From positions 4,073,404 to 4,137,403 of the forward strand of contig NZ_CP042914.1 in NCBI RefSeq assembly GCF_008065135.1: DNA of 64,000 nt, in the 5' to 3' direction. The position numbers and the translations under genes were made by a program. This DNA is from Roseimaritima ulvae. Its GTDB lineage: Bacteria; Planctomycetota; Planctomycetia; Pirellulales; Pirellulaceae. Shown in pieces: positions 1 through 9,917 of this stretch. Position 1 is the first letter of the stretch. Each line of letters starts with the position of its first letter. The notes below the pieces were generated by a model, which had not been told where the DNA came from, searched no databases, and saw only the letters and a list, made by a program, of their open reading frames with translations.

Positions 1-665
1 GAATCGAGGGCACCGTCGCAGCGCAGATCGAAGCGGTGTTTCTATCCGACTGGATGTTCACCGAGGGCGAGACGCAAACGGAGCGTGATGCATCGGAAGA
101 TGTGGAACCCAGCTGCGACGTCGATGACCAGGTTGCGGTACAGCTGATTCCTGTTGGCCCGGACGGTCCGCCAGAAATTCTCGACGACCTTTGGCTGACC
201 GCCATCAGTCGGGCAAGTGAACGAGTCTGGATTGTCACGCCCTACTTTGTACCGCCACCGGTCGCGCAGCAAATGCTAATGATGGCCATTCGCCGCGGTG
301 TCGATGTCCGCATAATCGTGCCGGACGTCTCCGACATGAAACCAGCGGACTACGCTCGCTTCGACTACTTCCGCGAACTGGTCGACGCGGGCGCCACGCT
401 GCTTCGGCACCCGCACCGTGTCGTCCACGCCAAAGGATTACTTGTGGACAACGAAGTGGCGTACGTCGGATCAGCCAACTTCGATTTCCGTAGCTTTTTC
501 CTGAATTACGAATTGGTCGTGGGGATCTTTTCGCCTGACAAAATCGACGAAGTCGCCGCCTGGTACGAACAACTGCAGCAACAGTGTGAGGCCGGAATCC
601 GTGGCGACACTTGGCGGAAACGAGCGATGGGTACGCTGTTCCGCATGGTAGCAGCTGAACTGTGA
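1..665 (+). CDS. Phospholipase D-like / cardiolipin synthase-like protein, C-terminal part
   Basis: The reading frame is open from base 3, so the true start lies before the window and only about 220 C-terminal residues are present. The second HKD motif of the phospholipase D superfamily is visible (HAKGLLVD, about bases 427-450), followed by GSANFDFRSFFLN, which is typical of bacterial cardiolipin synthases. These enzymes transfer a phosphatidyl group to form cardiolipin at the membrane. The segment before it ends in a DW-MF pattern also usual in this family. Which phospholipase D subfamily it belongs to cannot be settled without the N-terminal half, where membrane helices and the first HKD motif would be. 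Confidence 0.85.
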   Translation, partial: IEGTVAAQIEAVFLSDWMFTEGETQTERDASEDVEPSCDVDDQVAVQLIPVGPDGPPEILDDLWLTAISRASERVWIVTPYFVPPPVAQQMLMMAIRRGVDVRIIVPDVSDMKPADYARFDYFRELVDAGATLLRHPHRVVHAKGLLVDNEVAYVGSANFDFRSFFLNYELVVGIFSPDKIDEVAAWYEQLQQQCEAGIRGDTWRKRAMGTLFRMVAAEL

Positions 666-688
666 CGCCACGCTTGCGTGATTAGTAA

Positions 689-1027
689 TTATCGCCGCCA
701 TTGATTGTAGGCGGCCGATGTGCCGCGGCGAGAGGCAATGCGGACAAGACCGACCACGGCTCCCGAGACCGCTCCCCATAGCAGCGCATCTCGCCAATCG
801 ACTTCATGCGAAGAGGGATTTTTGGGCGGTTCACGATCCAACGCCATTCGCCATCCGCCCTGCAGCATCTGTCGAGCGAGCAGTCCCGCTCCGGTGGCGA
901 CGCCCAACGCAATCAGGCCTTCGATCTGACCGACGCCTTCGTTCTCTCCGTCTGGCGGGTCACCCATCGTCATGCCTTGCACTCTGGATCGTGCGTCTTC
1001 GTATCCGTTTCTCAGGTCTTCCATCAT
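689..1027 (-). CDS. DUF4235 small membrane protein
   Basis: A 112-residue protein with two hydrophobic segments: one around residues 38-53 (GLIALGVATGAGLLAR) and one around 80-98 (DALLWGAVSGAVVGLVRI). Between them lies a GWR...PP-NP pattern, as in DUF4235 proteins. Function is unknown; it is probably a small integral membrane protein. The start at 1027 is supported by an AGGA ribosome-binding sequence about 9 bases upstream; a second ATG follows immediately. It converges on the phospholipase D-like gene with only 23 bases between the stops. Confidence 0.7.
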   Translation of the reverse strand: MMEDLRNGYEDARSRVQGMTMGDPPDGENEGVGQIEGLIALGVATGAGLLARQMLQGGWRMALDREPPKNPSSHEVDWRDALLWGAVSGAVVGLVRIASRRGTSAAYNQWRR

Positions 1028-1166
1028 CTTGATGTTCCTATGGAATGGGGATGCTGTGTTTTAAGAGCTTCGACGGATAATACGCATGCATATTCCATGC
1101 CAGACGCGATAACAGAGCGGCTCAGAACTTCCCCAGCGCGTATACTTTTGCTGGGTCACCATTCGC

Positions 1167-1281
1167 TACCTCTCTTTTTAAGCAGGGTCGAGCCTTAGCG
1201 AGGGGAGGTTCTTGTGCAGCCGCGCCGTCGACCTCTCCTCGCTGACGCACGACTCTCGCGGAGGGAGAGTGAAGTGAATCC
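1167..1281. repeat. Dispersed repeat family B, copy 1 (inverted relative to the copy at 23.5 kb)
   Basis: Reverse-complementing this stretch gives the same order of blocks as the copy at 23441-23575: a CTCCCTC...GAGAG block, a GTCAGCGAGGAGAGG block, a short variable part, CCTCCCCTCGCTAAGGCTCG, and a degenerate version of the terminal CCTCC...GGAGG hairpin. It fills most of the 351-base gap between the DUF4235 gene and the hydrolase (1028-1378). No gene is seen in that gap. Confidence 0.75.
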
Positions 1282-1378
1282 GTCAATAATTCATTTAACT
1301 TCCCGCGAGATCGGCTACGCGAAGTTCAAACCGTGACAAAACACATTTCTCTCCTTTTGACGGCATTGCGGAGCCACC

Positions 1379-2407
1379 GTGAGCGAGCATTCAGAGTCTA
1401 CCGGAGCCGTGGCGGCGCTCGACTGCTTGAGCCCCTTTGTGCCCCACCGATGGTGGCGGGGTGGTTGGTTGCAGACCTTGTCGATCAAAATGCTGTCCAA
1501 GGACTTGCAAATTGAATCGTGGCCCGGTTCGACGCTGATCCGCATTCCGGACGACCGCACCCCTCCCGATACGTTGATGGGACACTACCTGCCACCCAAA
1601 CAGCCAAGGGGAGACAGGCCGACGGTGCTGCTGTTTCATGGCATGGGAGGCCACGCGAAAAGTGGCTACATGCAATCGATCGCGGCGAAACTCCTAGACC
1701 ACGGCTATCCGGTGCTGCTGTGGAATCAACGCGGTGCCGGCTCGTCTCGCAGCGAGTGCTCGCATTATCACCATCCTGGTTACACCGACGACATCCGTCG
1801 CTTGCTCAAACATTTGCGTGACAAACATCCGCAATACATCGAACACGGCGTGAACGCCGCCGCGTTTTCCCTCGGCGCTAATCCGATGCTGCGTTTTCTC
1901 GCCGAAGAAGGCGATGCTTGTCCGATTTCGGCAGCCGTCAGTATTTCGGCGCCCTTGGATATGAAAATCACCTCTAAAAACCTCCGCAATGGCTGGAACC
2001 GCGTCTTCGACAGATACCTGTTGCGAAAACAACGCGAGGAACTACTGCGACCGCAAGCCAAACTGTCCGACGATGAACGGCAAGCGGTCAAACGGGCCAG
2101 TAGCGTGTGGGAGCTGGACGATCAATTGACCGCCAAGCGATTTGGATATGACGGCGCGGAAGAATATTATCAGGCCAATTCAGCGATCGACGTATTGGAC
2201 AAGATACGCACGCCAACCTTGTTCCTGCACGCGCTGGATGATCCGGTCGTCGACAACGATGTATTCGAACAGCGATCCTGGAGCGACGATGGTCCATTGT
2301 TCGCCGCTCTAGTGCAATCCGGCGGACACACCGGTTTCCTGGATCGCGAAGGCAAACGGTGGCATGAACAATGCACGGTCGAATTCTTTGATAGTCGCCT
2401 ATCCTAA
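1379..2407 (+). CDS. YheT-family alpha/beta hydrolase
   Basis: A 342-residue predicted serine hydrolase of the YheT/EstB type. Near the N-terminus the FVPHRWWRGGWLQT stretch matches the family signature that precedes the core fold. An oxyanion-loop HGMGG is at residues 87-91. The nucleophile is Ser164 in FSLGAN, with the acid in LDDPVVD (about 285) and the histidine in SGGHTGF (about 318). The substrate is not known; esters or lipids are usual guesses for the family. The start chosen is a GTG; no better ATG fits before the conserved N-terminal block. Its stop overlaps that of the convergent nth gene by 9 bases. Confidence 0.85.
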   Translation: MSEHSESTGAVAALDCLSPFVPHRWWRGGWLQTLSIKMLSKDLQIESWPGSTLIRIPDDRTPPDTLMGHYLPPKQPRGDRPTVLLFHGMGGHAKSGYMQSIAAKLLDHGYPVLLWNQRGAGSSRSECSHYHHPGYTDDIRRLLKHLRDKHPQYIEHGVNAAAFSLGANPMLRFLAEEGDACPISAAVSISAPLDMKITSKNLRNGWNRVFDRYLLRKQREELLRPQAKLSDDERQAVKRASSVWELDDQLTAKRFGYDGAEEYYQANSAIDVLDKIRTPTLFLHALDDPVVDNDVFEQRSWSDDGPLFAALVQSGGHTGFLDREGKRWHEQCTVEFFDSRLS

Positions 2408-3085
2408 CACCTGCTGTTTGTAGGTTTGGCAGATTCCGTTGACCGCACAGACTGGGCAGCGAGGTGAGCGTGACAAGCAGACGGTCTTGCCAAACTGAAT
2501 CAACCAAAAATGAGCTTGAGGTACAGCCCACGAAGGAGTCCGCTGCTGCAACAAGTCGGCAGTCCTATCCGCTGTCTTCCCGTAAGCCAGCCCCGTGCGA
2601 TTGCAGACGCGGAAAACATGGGTATCCACCGCAATGGTGTCGATACCAAACGCGAACTGTAAAACGATGTCCGCACACTTCCGACCGATGCCCGGAAGCC
2701 GCATCAGCTGGTCACGCGATTGCGGGACGACACCGTTAAACTCGTCGATCAGGACCGCACAGAACTTGTGGATGTTTTTCGCCTTGACGTTATAGAGCCC
2801 ACAGGGCTTGATCGCCGTGGCAATTTCCGCCACATCCAGCTGCAACATGGTCCTAGGCGTCCGTGCCAACTTGAAGAGCGCTTTGGTAGCCAGCGCCGTG
2901 TTGCGATCCAACGACTGCGCGGACAAGATGCAGGACAGACAGGTGCGAAACGGATTGGGTTGTCCCTTGGGGCCCTTTGCGGCCTGACTGCGGCCGGGCA
3001 TGGTTTGAGAAAGAATCGTATAAAACCGTTCGATTTCCCGGGGGGAAAGCGATGGCGGATTCGGCGTGTCTTTCTGGTTGGCCAT
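2399..3085 (-). CDS. nth: Endonuclease III (DNA glycosylase/AP lyase)
   Basis: A 228-residue base-excision repair enzyme removing oxidised pyrimidines and cutting at abasic sites. The helix-hairpin-helix LPGIGRKCADIV carries the catalytic Lys136, and the catalytic Asp154 is in VDTHVFRV. The [4Fe-4S] cluster ligands follow the exact family spacing: C203-x6-C210-x2-C213-x5-C219. Length is normal (E. coli Nth is 211 residues), with a somewhat longer N-terminus. It starts with ATG at 3085. The upstream gap holds repeats rather than a clear promoter. Confidence 0.97.
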   Translation of the reverse strand: MANQKDTPNPPSLSPREIERFYTILSQTMPGRSQAAKGPKGQPNPFRTCLSCILSAQSLDRNTALATKALFKLARTPRTMLQLDVAEIATAIKPCGLYNVKAKNIHKFCAVLIDEFNGVVPQSRDQLMRLPGIGRKCADIVLQFAFGIDTIAVDTHVFRVCNRTGLAYGKTADRTADLLQQRTPSWAVPQAHFWLIQFGKTVCLSRSPRCPVCAVNGICQTYKQQVLG

Positions 3086-3121
3086 TCAATGCGATGTTAT
3101 GAAGTCGAAGGCAATCCGCAT

Positions 3122-3214
3122 CGCAGCCGAAGTCGCCAGACTTTGGACCGCGCGCGGATCCAATCTCTGGCGAGATCGGCTACGATAAGACCCTCCTTGA
3201 AAAGGAGGGTGAAG
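3122..3214. repeat. Covarying TCGCCAGA hairpin pair (family A) plus family B terminal hairpin
   Basis: Two family A hairpins in opposite orientation: AAGTC-GCCA-GACTT at 3130-3143 and ATCTC-GCCA-GAGAT (on the minus strand) at 3163-3176. The outer ends read GCAGCCG and CGGCTACG. Directly after them, 3191-3209 is an 8-bp stem CCCTCCTT/AAGGAGGG with a 3-base loop. It is followed by GTGAAG, the same end as the family B repeat at 23.5 kb. Sits between nth and katE. Confidence 0.85.
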
Positions 3215-3251
3215 TAAGAGGCCGCTCTGTGACGAGCGTAGCTACAGCGGT

Positions 3252-5333
3252 CTAGGGGCGAACTTTGGCTTCGCGTTCCCAGATGCGATATTGCTTGGCG
3301 GCTTCGACAAATTCACCAACGTCGCCGCCGGCCAAATCAACCACGCCCTCATCGGCATCCGCAGCCACCGAAGCGGCTTGGAAGATCGGCTTTGCAGCTT
3401 CATTGTAGCCAATCACCTTCAGGTGACTAAAGGCATTGCGCAACCAGTCGACCGCGGCCGCTTGCTCAGCCAGAGCGTCAGCGTGTTTCTGTGCCGGTGC
3501 GATCACCACGCAATCGAATAGGAATGAAGGGGCTCCATCAAGAAAATGCTCGGGCTTTATCGATTTCCCATCGCTGGTTTCGAACTCGCCTGCTTTGGGA
3601 GCGATCACCTCCAGCATCGCCTGTTCCTCGTCGGCTGCCTTGCGCAGCGCATCGTACAAATCAGCATCCAGCCCTTCGGTGGTTAGCAAGCCGATCTTCT
3701 TGCCGGCCAAAGACTTGGGAGCCACGCTGTACTGCGACAAAGCTTTGGAGGGTTCCGGGTCGCGGGGTTTGACCACCGGTTCAATCGAATCAGCTTGTCC
3801 TTCCATGCCCAAGACCTCCGCCACCCGTTGGCCGAGGTCGGCATCAATGTTGTCTAGATGTCCCAACATCCGTTTGCGAATTTTGACCTCGTTGCATTTT
3901 CCCAGTTCAAACGAGAAGCCACCCACCGTGTGACGCTTCTCGGGCTCTGTCAGCGATTTCCAGAACAAACGAGCTTGCGTGTAATGGTCGGCGAAACTTT
4001 CCGGCCGAATCCGCAGTTTCTGTCCCTGCTCCTTGGCAGGATAGGTTTCGAAGCCGCTGTGCGGGCATTCCCGCGGGCTGCCGTCATCCAGCGAGTTCGG
4101 TTCGTTGGCCACTCGACCGGTCGGAATCTGCGTTTGCATATGGCCGTCGCGTTGAAAGTTTGCGAACGGGCATTTGGGCTGGTTGACCGGGATCTGGTGG
4201 AAATTGGGACTGCCCAAGCGTGACAGCTGGGTGTCGAGGTAGGAGAACAACCGTCCTTGCAGCAAGGGGTCATTGGAAAAGTCGATTCCGGGAACCACAT
4301 GCGAGGGGCAGAAGGCCACCTGCTCGGTTTCCGCAAAAAAGTTGTCGACATTGCGATTCAGCACCATCTTGCCAAGTGGCGTCAGCGGGACGATCTCTTC
4401 GGGGAGGATTTTGGTGGGGTCAAGCACATCAAAATCAAACTCTTCCGCCTGCTGCTCGGTAAATGTTTGCACCGATAGTTCCCATTCGGGATAGTCGCCG
4501 GCTTCGATTGCATTCCACAGATCGCGTCGATGGAAGTCGGGATCGGCGCCGGAGATCTTCACAGCTTCGTCCCAAATCAGTGAAAACGTGCCCAGCTTGG
4601 GACGCCAGTGAAATTTGACGAACGTGGATTCCCCCTGCTGGTTAATCATTCGAAAGGTGTGGACGCCAAATCCTTCCATCATCCGAAACGATCGCGGAAT
4701 GGCGCGGTCGGACATGATCCACATCAACATGTGCATGCTTTCGGTATTCAGCGACACGAAATCCCAAAACGTGTCGTGCGCCGATTGAGCTTGGGGAAAG
4801 TCACGGTCGGGAGCCGGTTTCACACTGTGGATCAGATCGGGGAATTTGATCGCGTCCTGAATAAAGAACACCGGGATGTTGTTACCGACCAAATCGTAGT
4901 TGCCGGCGCTGGTGTAAAACTTGACCGAGAACCCGCGTACGTCGCGAGCGGTATCAAACGACCCGGCGCGGCCGGCAACGGTGGAAAAACGACAGAACAC
5001 CGGCGTCTTTTCCGAGGGATCTTGTAGGAACGCCGCTTGCGTCAACTTGGCATGCGATTGATAAGTTTGGAAATAGCCGTGAGCCGCATAGCCACGAGCA
5101 TGGACGACTCGTTCGGGGATGCGTTCGTGGTCGAAATGCGTAATCTTCTCACGCATCACGAAGTCTTCCAGCAACTGCGGCCCACGCGGTCCGGCAGTTA
5201 ATGTGTTCTGGTCATCCGAAACGACAACGCCCTGATTCGTGGTCATCGGTTGATCGTTGGCGGCAGCGGTTTGGTGCAGGTCGCCGCCGTCTTTGGTGAG
5301 ATCGTTTTTAGCGGCGGGAGTGTCATTGGACAT
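3252..5333 (-). CDS. katE: Large-subunit (clade 2) catalase, KatE/HPII type
   Basis: A 693-residue haem catalase that dismutates hydrogen peroxide. The core shows the active-site His78 in [14 protein letters not shown], the Asn in [15 protein letters not shown] near 150, and the proximal haem Tyr in [12 protein letters not shown] near 365. The extra C-terminal flavodoxin/DJ-1-like domain (from about 545, [11 protein letters not shown]) is what separates the large-subunit class from small catalases. Start ATG at 5333. A hairpin-repeat cluster lies just upstream (5364-5472) and another just downstream. The gene is probably transcribed alone. Confidence 0.97.
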   Translation of the reverse strand: MSNDTPAAKNDLTKDGGDLHQTAAANDQPMTTNQGVVVSDDQNTLTAGPRGPQLLEDFVMREKITHFDHERIPERVVHARGYAAHGYFQTYQSHAKLTQAAFLQDPSEKTPVFCRFSTVAGRAGSFDTARDVRGFSVKFYTSAGNYDLVGNNIPVFFIQDAIKFPDLIHSVKPAPDRDFPQAQSAHDTFWDFVSLNTESMHMLMWIMSDRAIPRSFRMMEGFGVHTFRMINQQGESTFVKFHWRPKLGTFSLIWDEAVKISGADPDFHRRDLWNAIEAGDYPEWELSVQTFTEQQAEEFDFDVLDPTKILPEEIVPLTPLGKMVLNRNVDNFFAETEQVAFCPSHVVPGIDFSNDPLLQGRLFSYLDTQLSRLGSPNFHQIPVNQPKCPFANFQRDGHMQTQIPTGRVANEPNSLDDGSPRECPHSGFETYPAKEQGQKLRIRPESFADHYTQARLFWKSLTEPEKRHTVGGFSFELGKCNEVKIRKRMLGHLDNIDADLGQRVAEVLGMEGQADSIEPVVKPRDPEPSKALSQYSVAPKSLAGKKIGLLTTEGLDADLYDALRKAADEEQAMLEVIAPKAGEFETSDGKSIKPEHFLDGAPSFLFDCVVIAPAQKHADALAEQAAAVDWLRNAFSHLKVIGYNEAAKPIFQAASVAADADEGVVDLAGGDVGEFVEAAKQYRIWEREAKVRP

Positions 5334-5363
5334 GCATCGTTCCTTATCGTGGGAGTAAGTACC

Positions 5364-5472
5364 CGTAGCCGAAGTCGCCAGACTTTGGACGGGAAAGGGG
5401 GTTCATCCAAACTCTGGCGAGTTCGGCTACGTGGGAAGCGTGTGTCCAAACTCTGGCGAGTTCGGCTACGAG
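5364..5472. repeat. Three family A TCGCCAGA hairpins
   Basis: Plus-oriented AAGTC-GCCA-GACTT at 5372-5385, then two minus-oriented copies with stem AACTC/GAGTT at 5410-5423 and 5449-5462. The two minus copies share the long string CCAAACTCTGGCGAGTTCGG. Located upstream of katE and downstream of the DUF421 gene. Confidence 0.9.
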
Positions 5473-5510
5473 AGTGGTCGTGTGATTTGTGACTCTGAGG
5501 TGCTGCCTGA

Positions 5511-6089
5511 TCAGTTGCTTTTGCTTTCGCTGAGAGCAGCGGCGGCGTCCTTCAATTGATCCGCATCGATAACGTCTTGCAGAATTTCCATGTCGACTCG
5601 GGAGTCGGGATCTGGGGAATGGAGCACCGACACATCGCCCGTGGTTTCAAAGATGACGGCCAGGACTTGGTCATAGTTAAAAGCGTTTGCTTCGCGCAGT
5701 TTGCCATGCACGTCGGACCGAGTCAGGTTGGCTCGCCGGAGATTTTCATCCAAGAATGTCCGCCCGGCCATCAATAACAAAGGTTCGTTGTCGACCCAAT
5801 CTGCGATCCTTTTCGATCTGCAACGGACCGAGGCAATCAGCCACTGCGAAGCGTAGAGTGCCGCAATCGCGGTTAGGCCCAGGATCAGGCTGGGGCTGGG
5901 CGAGGAGATGGTCGAAGCGAACAACGATCCTACCGCAATCGTCATCGCAAAGTCCGCGGCCGACATTTTGGAGAAGCTACGGAGACCGGCGACACGTGTG
6001 TATACCAGAATCGCGGCGTAACAAACCAAACACGACAACAGGACCAGAAGGAGTTCGGTCCCTTCGGCGGCAAGCCATTTCTCTAGCAA
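5511..6089 (-). CDS. DUF421 (YetF-like) membrane protein
   Basis: A 192-residue protein with hydrophobic segments near residues 13-32, 45-62 and 66-85, then a soluble tail. The patterns RVAGLRSFSKMSAADFAMTIAVGS and NEPLLLMAGRTFLDENLRRANLTRSDV are characteristic of DUF421/YetF proteins, whose biochemical role is unknown. In Bacillus, relatives are membrane proteins linked to sporulation or stress. The C-terminal extension after about residue 155 is acidic and not conserved. Transcribed alone; start ATG at 6089. Confidence 0.85.
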   Translation of the reverse strand: MLEKWLAAEGTELLLVLLSCLVCYAAILVYTRVAGLRSFSKMSAADFAMTIAVGSLFASTISSPSPSLILGLTAIAALYASQWLIASVRCRSKRIADWVDNEPLLLMAGRTFLDENLRRANLTRSDVHGKLREANAFNYDQVLAVIFETTGDVSVLHSPDPDSRVDMEILQDVIDADQLKDAAAALSESKSN

Positions 6090-6157
6090 AGATCGGACTC
6101 CAAATCAAAACGGTGGATCGAACGGAGTAGGCATGTGGCGAAATATGGCATGTGGCT

Positions 6158-6631
6158 TCAAATCGACCGACTTGGACGCGCTTCACGCAGGAGGGCTTCG
6201 CAGCGCTGACGTAAAATGTATCCCTCTAGTTGCAAATCGACCTCCGCCAGGGAGAACACGTCGTCACAGGTGATGCCCCATGTCTTAAAACCGACGGAAT
6301 CAATAAAACGGCAATCCGCACCAAATGCCACATTGCGGATTGCCGTCGTCAGAGCGACCGAAGCGCACATCACACACGGTTCACCGGTTGCCACCAACCA
6401 GTGATCCTCCAGAGTTGTGGTCGCTAGGGCTTCACAGGCAGCGCGAATCGCCAACACTTCGGCATGAGCGGAGGGGTCGTTATTTGCGTCGACTCGATTG
6501 TATTCGGCACAAACGACTTGCCCGTCGGGGTCGATGATGGCTGCGCCAAAGGGGCTTTGGCCCTCGGCAAGTCCCTGCTCGCAAGCACGCAGGGCAACCC
6601 GCATCCAATTTTCTAGTTGTGAGCTGCTCAT
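6158..6631 (-). CDS. Nucleoside/base deaminase (CDA fold, GuaD/TadA-like)
   Basis: A 157-residue zinc deaminase. Zinc and catalytic residues are visible: H56-A-E58 in SAHAEVLAIR, and PC86VMC89 in GEPCVMCAS. The start was set at ATG 6631 (MSSSQLENWM). The reading frame continues upstream, but that part overlaps the phosphoesterase gene and shows no conservation. The overall sequence is closer to guanine/cytosine deaminases than to tRNA adenosine deaminases, but substrate cannot be fixed by eye. It lies 134 bases downstream of pdeM and may be the last gene of the long minus-strand run. Confidence 0.85.
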   Translation of the reverse strand: MSSSQLENWMRVALRACEQGLAEGQSPFGAAIIDPDGQVVCAEYNRVDANNDPSAHAEVLAIRAACEALATTTLEDHWLVATGEPCVMCASVALTTAIRNVAFGADCRFIDSVGFKTWGITCDDVFSLAEVDLQLEGYILRQRCEALLREARPSRSI

Positions 6632-6765
6632 TGGTATACCAGCGAAGGCATGGGGATTGGGTACAGAAACGTTCGAGAAGTTGCGGGCGTTATGTCGATG
6701 ATGCCTCGCCTGTCTAAAGCAACTACCGTGCCGATTGGGCTCGACAAAACCTTTCGCACGGTTGG

Positions 6766-7425
6766 CTACGGCTGTTGTTCGATCAGCTGATCGTCGGCGA
6801 TCAGCCAAGCTCGCTCGCCGCGTTTCAGTTGCACCACATGCGTCCCGGTAAACTGTCCGATGGCCGGTAACACCAGGCAGTTTTGCGATAGCCAAAAGCA
6901 CGGCAGTTTTCCCAATCGGTCCTGTCCTCGGCCCAGCGATACGGCAGGATGGAGATGCCCGCAAAGCAATAGATCCGCCCCGGGCGGCGGCGGTGTGGGA
7001 TGGTGACCCAGGGCAACGTTTTCCATCAGCAGCCCCGGCGACACGACGTCGATCGACCATTCTGCTGGCAATGGCCCCACATGCGCGTCGTGATTGCCCC
7101 TTACCAACTGCCGCCCCACCTCGGCATGACGGTTAAAGAATGCGGTCACCGCGTCACGCACGTCCGTCGACAACGAAGACCGCGCGTGAAACATATCACC
7201 CAGGATCACCAGCTGCCGCGCAGACGTTGTCTCGAGCAGCCCCGAGATCGCGTCTAGAGTCGCTTGCGTACTACCTGCGGGGACCGGAATGCCATGTCGA
7301 CGAAAGGTCGTGGATTTCCCCAAATGGGTATCCGCCACAAACAACGTTTCATGCTGCGGCCAGAACACCGCTCGCTGCGGAAACAGTTGCAATTCCGCGC
7401 CCTGCAGATTCACATCGATGTGCAT
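6766..7425 (-). CDS. pdeM: Ligase-associated DNA damage response phosphoesterase PdeM
   Basis: A 219-residue calcineurin-like metallophosphoesterase. Metal-binding blocks in order: VADTHLGK (D32, H34), LGDMFHARS, RGNHDAHVG and CGHLHPAV. The combination with a neighbouring Lhr-type helicase, ATP-dependent ligase and MBL exonuclease identifies it as PdeM of the four-gene nucleic-acid repair cassette first studied in Pseudomonas putida. It starts 2 bases after the stop of the helicase gene, so translation is probably coupled. Confidence 0.92.
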   Translation of the reverse strand: MHIDVNLQGAELQLFPQRAVFWPQHETLFVADTHLGKSTTFRRHGIPVPAGSTQATLDAISGLLETTSARQLVILGDMFHARSSLSTDVRDAVTAFFNRHAEVGRQLVRGNHDAHVGPLPAEWSIDVVSPGLLMENVALGHHPTPPPPGADLLLCGHLHPAVSLGRGQDRLGKLPCFWLSQNCLVLPAIGQFTGTHVVQLKRGERAWLIADDQLIEQQP

Positions 7426-7427
7426 GA

Positions 7428-9917
7428 TCAGCCGTCCGCGGCCTTTTCCAACTGGTCCTGCATACGCCGGACGCGATCAGCCAGTGTTTCGCTACTGACC
7501 CGGTCGCGGAGTTTGTCGACCAAAAGCGGAAACGCCAGCGGTGTTGGTTTGGGAGGATCGGTGATCATTAACTCGCAGTTTTCCAGACGATCCAGAGCGG
7601 TGCTCAAGCGAGTTGACTCGAGCTGCAACTCCAAGACTTCACGGCGAGCCTGTTCCAACAGCAGATTGTCAGGATCGTATTGGCAGAAGACATCGAAGAA
7701 CAGGTTACTGCTGGCCTGCACGTGGCTGGTACTCTTGCGCTGTCCCGGGTATCCCGGGTGTATCAATCCAGCCACCCGCGCGATCTGACGAAATTGACGT
7801 TTCGCCATTTCAGTCGCATTCATGCTGCTAAGAATGTCGGGAATCAGTTGTTCGGTATTCAGCAGCCGACGCGCCAACGGCAGATCCAATTCAATTTTGT
7901 GGGGGCTGTGCAGGACGAACCCGTAATCATTGCAGGCCATCGTAAAAGTGGTTTTGATCGTGCGTGAAATCCGATAGGCCCATAGCGCGGACAACCCTTC
8001 GTGCACCAAACGACCCTCGAAGGGAAACACGAACAAATGATGGATTCCGCGCGTTTTGATGCGTTCGATCAACAGTTGCTGCGGACCCGGCAGTACGCTC
8101 CAGCGGCGCTGGATGGCAAATAGACCGCGCAGAGCTTTCATCTCACGACCGACAAGCTTTCCCGCGGCGGCTTCGCCCAGTTTCTCTCGCATCGCGGCGC
8201 TCAATTCGCTCGACAGCGGCAGGCGGCCGCCCATCCATCGCGGCACACTGTCGGGCTGACCGGTCGCTTTGCGAACATACGCGACGTTGTCTTTAATTCG
8301 CGATAGTGACACCAGCTTGCCGGCAAACAGAAAGCGATCTCCGGGATTAAGCTTGGATAAAAAGTGCTCTTCGGCCGTGCCCAACGTCTTGCCTTTCAAG
8401 TACTTTACCTGCATCGACGCATCGGAGACGATCGTGCCGATATTCATCCGATGCATGCTGATGGTTCGCCGCAGGGAGACGCGATACAGACCGTCGACCA
8501 CTTCGACGCGATGGAATTCGGGGTAGGCATGTAGGGCATCGCCGCCCTGCACGATGAATTTCAATACCCATTCCCATTCCTGTGCGGTGAGGGACTGGTA
8601 CGCGCGTGTGGATCGCACTTCTTGCAGTAGTTTGTTTCGAGTAAACCCGCCCCCCACGGCGATGGTGACAGCATGTTGAGCCAGCACATCGAGCGGTTTG
8701 TTCAGCAACGGGCGAGCTTCCAGATGTCCGCTGCGGATGGCCTGTTGGGCCGCTGCCAACTCGATCAATTCGATAGCGTTGGTCGGCACAAACACCAAAC
8801 GGCTGACCGCGTCGGGTTGGTGTCCGCTGCGGCCGGCCCGCTGCAGCAACCGGGCAGCGCCTTTGGGACTACCGATCTGCAGGACCAAATCAACGGCGGT
8901 AAAGTCGACGCCCAGATCCAGGCTGCTGGTGCACACGACCGCTCGCAGCTTGCCGTCACGAAGTCCGTCCTCAACCCAGCGACGTACTTTGGTGTCCAAC
9001 GAACCGTGATGCAACGCAATTTTTCCCGCCCAGTCAGGTCGCTGTTTCAGCAGATGTTGGTACCAGCGTTCGGTCTGAGAGCGAGTGTTTGCGAACACCA
9101 GTGCACTCTTGACCTGATCCAACAATTCGGCCACCTGGGGCACCATTTTGATTCCGATGTGGCCTGACCAAGGAAAACGCTCCATTTTTTTGGGGATCGC
9201 TGATTCCAGCTTCAACCGCTTCTTGCGGTATCCTTCGATCCTCCGCACTTCCACGCTCGGATCGACTCCCATCAATGACTCTTCGGCTTCTGGCAAATTC
9301 CCCAGCGTCGCGGACACGCCCCAGGTCCGCAAGTTTGGGTTCAACATGCGCAGCCTTGCCAGCGCCAGTTCGGTTTGGATCCCGCGTTTAGTCCCCAGAA
9401 GTTCGTGCCATTCGTCGACGATCACGCCTTCCAGGGCGGCCAATTGCGGCAGGAGTTTTTCATGCGTCAACATCAGCGATAAACTTTCCGGCGTGGTCAC
9501 CAGCGCGGTCGGCAGGCGTTTCAACTGCCGCGCCTTGGCACTGGCCTTACTATCGCCCGTGCGGGATTCCAGTCGCCACGGCATTCCCAATGCTTCTAGC
9601 GGTGCCCGCAACGAGGCTTCCGTGTCGCCGGCGAGGGCACGAAGCGGTGTAACCCACAGAACCCTCAGCGGAGGCGGACGTTTGGGATTCCAACGGCTTT
9701 GGTCCGGATTCGCTTTCAGCCAGGTCTGCAGCGGCCCCATCCAGACCGCCAGCGTTTTCCCCGTACCGGTTGCCGAATGCACCAACCCGCTGCAGCCCTG
9801 TCGGTACGCGCTCCAAACTGATCGTTGAAAACGGAACGGAGTCCAGCCGATTCGATGGAAATAATCATCGATAAGCGCGGTGGGCGTCGATCGTGGCGTG
9901 GTGGTTTGCAGCATCAA
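7428..9917 (-). CDS. Ligase-associated Lhr-type DEXH-box DNA helicase
   Basis: An 829-residue superfamily 2 helicase of the Lhr-core type. Walker A SATGTGKT is at residues 48-55, the DEWH box in VDEWHELLG near 170, motif III as SATLGN, and motif VI as QRAGRSGH. The C-terminal half carries the Lhr winged-helix/beta region. Known cassette relatives are ATP-dependent 3'-5' helicases unwinding DNA and RNA:DNA hybrids. Its stop is 2 bases before the pdeM start, and its ATG overlaps the ligase stop by 4 bases (ATGA). Confidence 0.93.
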   Translation of the reverse strand: MMLQTTTPRSTPTALIDDYFHRIGWTPFRFQRSVWSAYRQGCSGLVHSATGTGKTLAVWMGPLQTWLKANPDQSRWNPKRPPPLRVLWVTPLRALAGDTEASLRAPLEALGMPWRLESRTGDSKASAKARQLKRLPTALVTTPESLSLMLTHEKLLPQLAALEGVIVDEWHELLGTKRGIQTELALARLRMLNPNLRTWGVSATLGNLPEAEESLMGVDPSVEVRRIEGYRKKRLKLESAIPKKMERFPWSGHIGIKMVPQVAELLDQVKSALVFANTRSQTERWYQHLLKQRPDWAGKIALHHGSLDTKVRRWVEDGLRDGKLRAVVCTSSLDLGVDFTAVDLVLQIGSPKGAARLLQRAGRSGHQPDAVSRLVFVPTNAIELIELAAAQQAIRSGHLEARPLLNKPLDVLAQHAVTIAVGGGFTRNKLLQEVRSTRAYQSLTAQEWEWVLKFIVQGGDALHAYPEFHRVEVVDGLYRVSLRRTISMHRMNIGTIVSDASMQVKYLKGKTLGTAEEHFLSKLNPGDRFLFAGKLVSLSRIKDNVAYVRKATGQPDSVPRWMGGRLPLSSELSAAMREKLGEAAAGKLVGREMKALRGLFAIQRRWSVLPGPQQLLIERIKTRGIHHLFVFPFEGRLVHEGLSALWAYRISRTIKTTFTMACNDYGFVLHSPHKIELDLPLARRLLNTEQLIPDILSSMNATEMAKRQFRQIARVAGLIHPGYPGQRKSTSHVQASSNLFFDVFCQYDPDNLLLEQARREVLELQLESTRLSTALDRLENCELMITDPPKPTPLAFPLLVDKLRDRVSSETLADRVRRMQDQLEKAADG

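Noticed and set aside
6632-7060. N-terminal extension of the deaminase reading frame
   Set aside because: Overlaps pdeM and has no deaminase-like sequence; ATG 6631 fits the family length.
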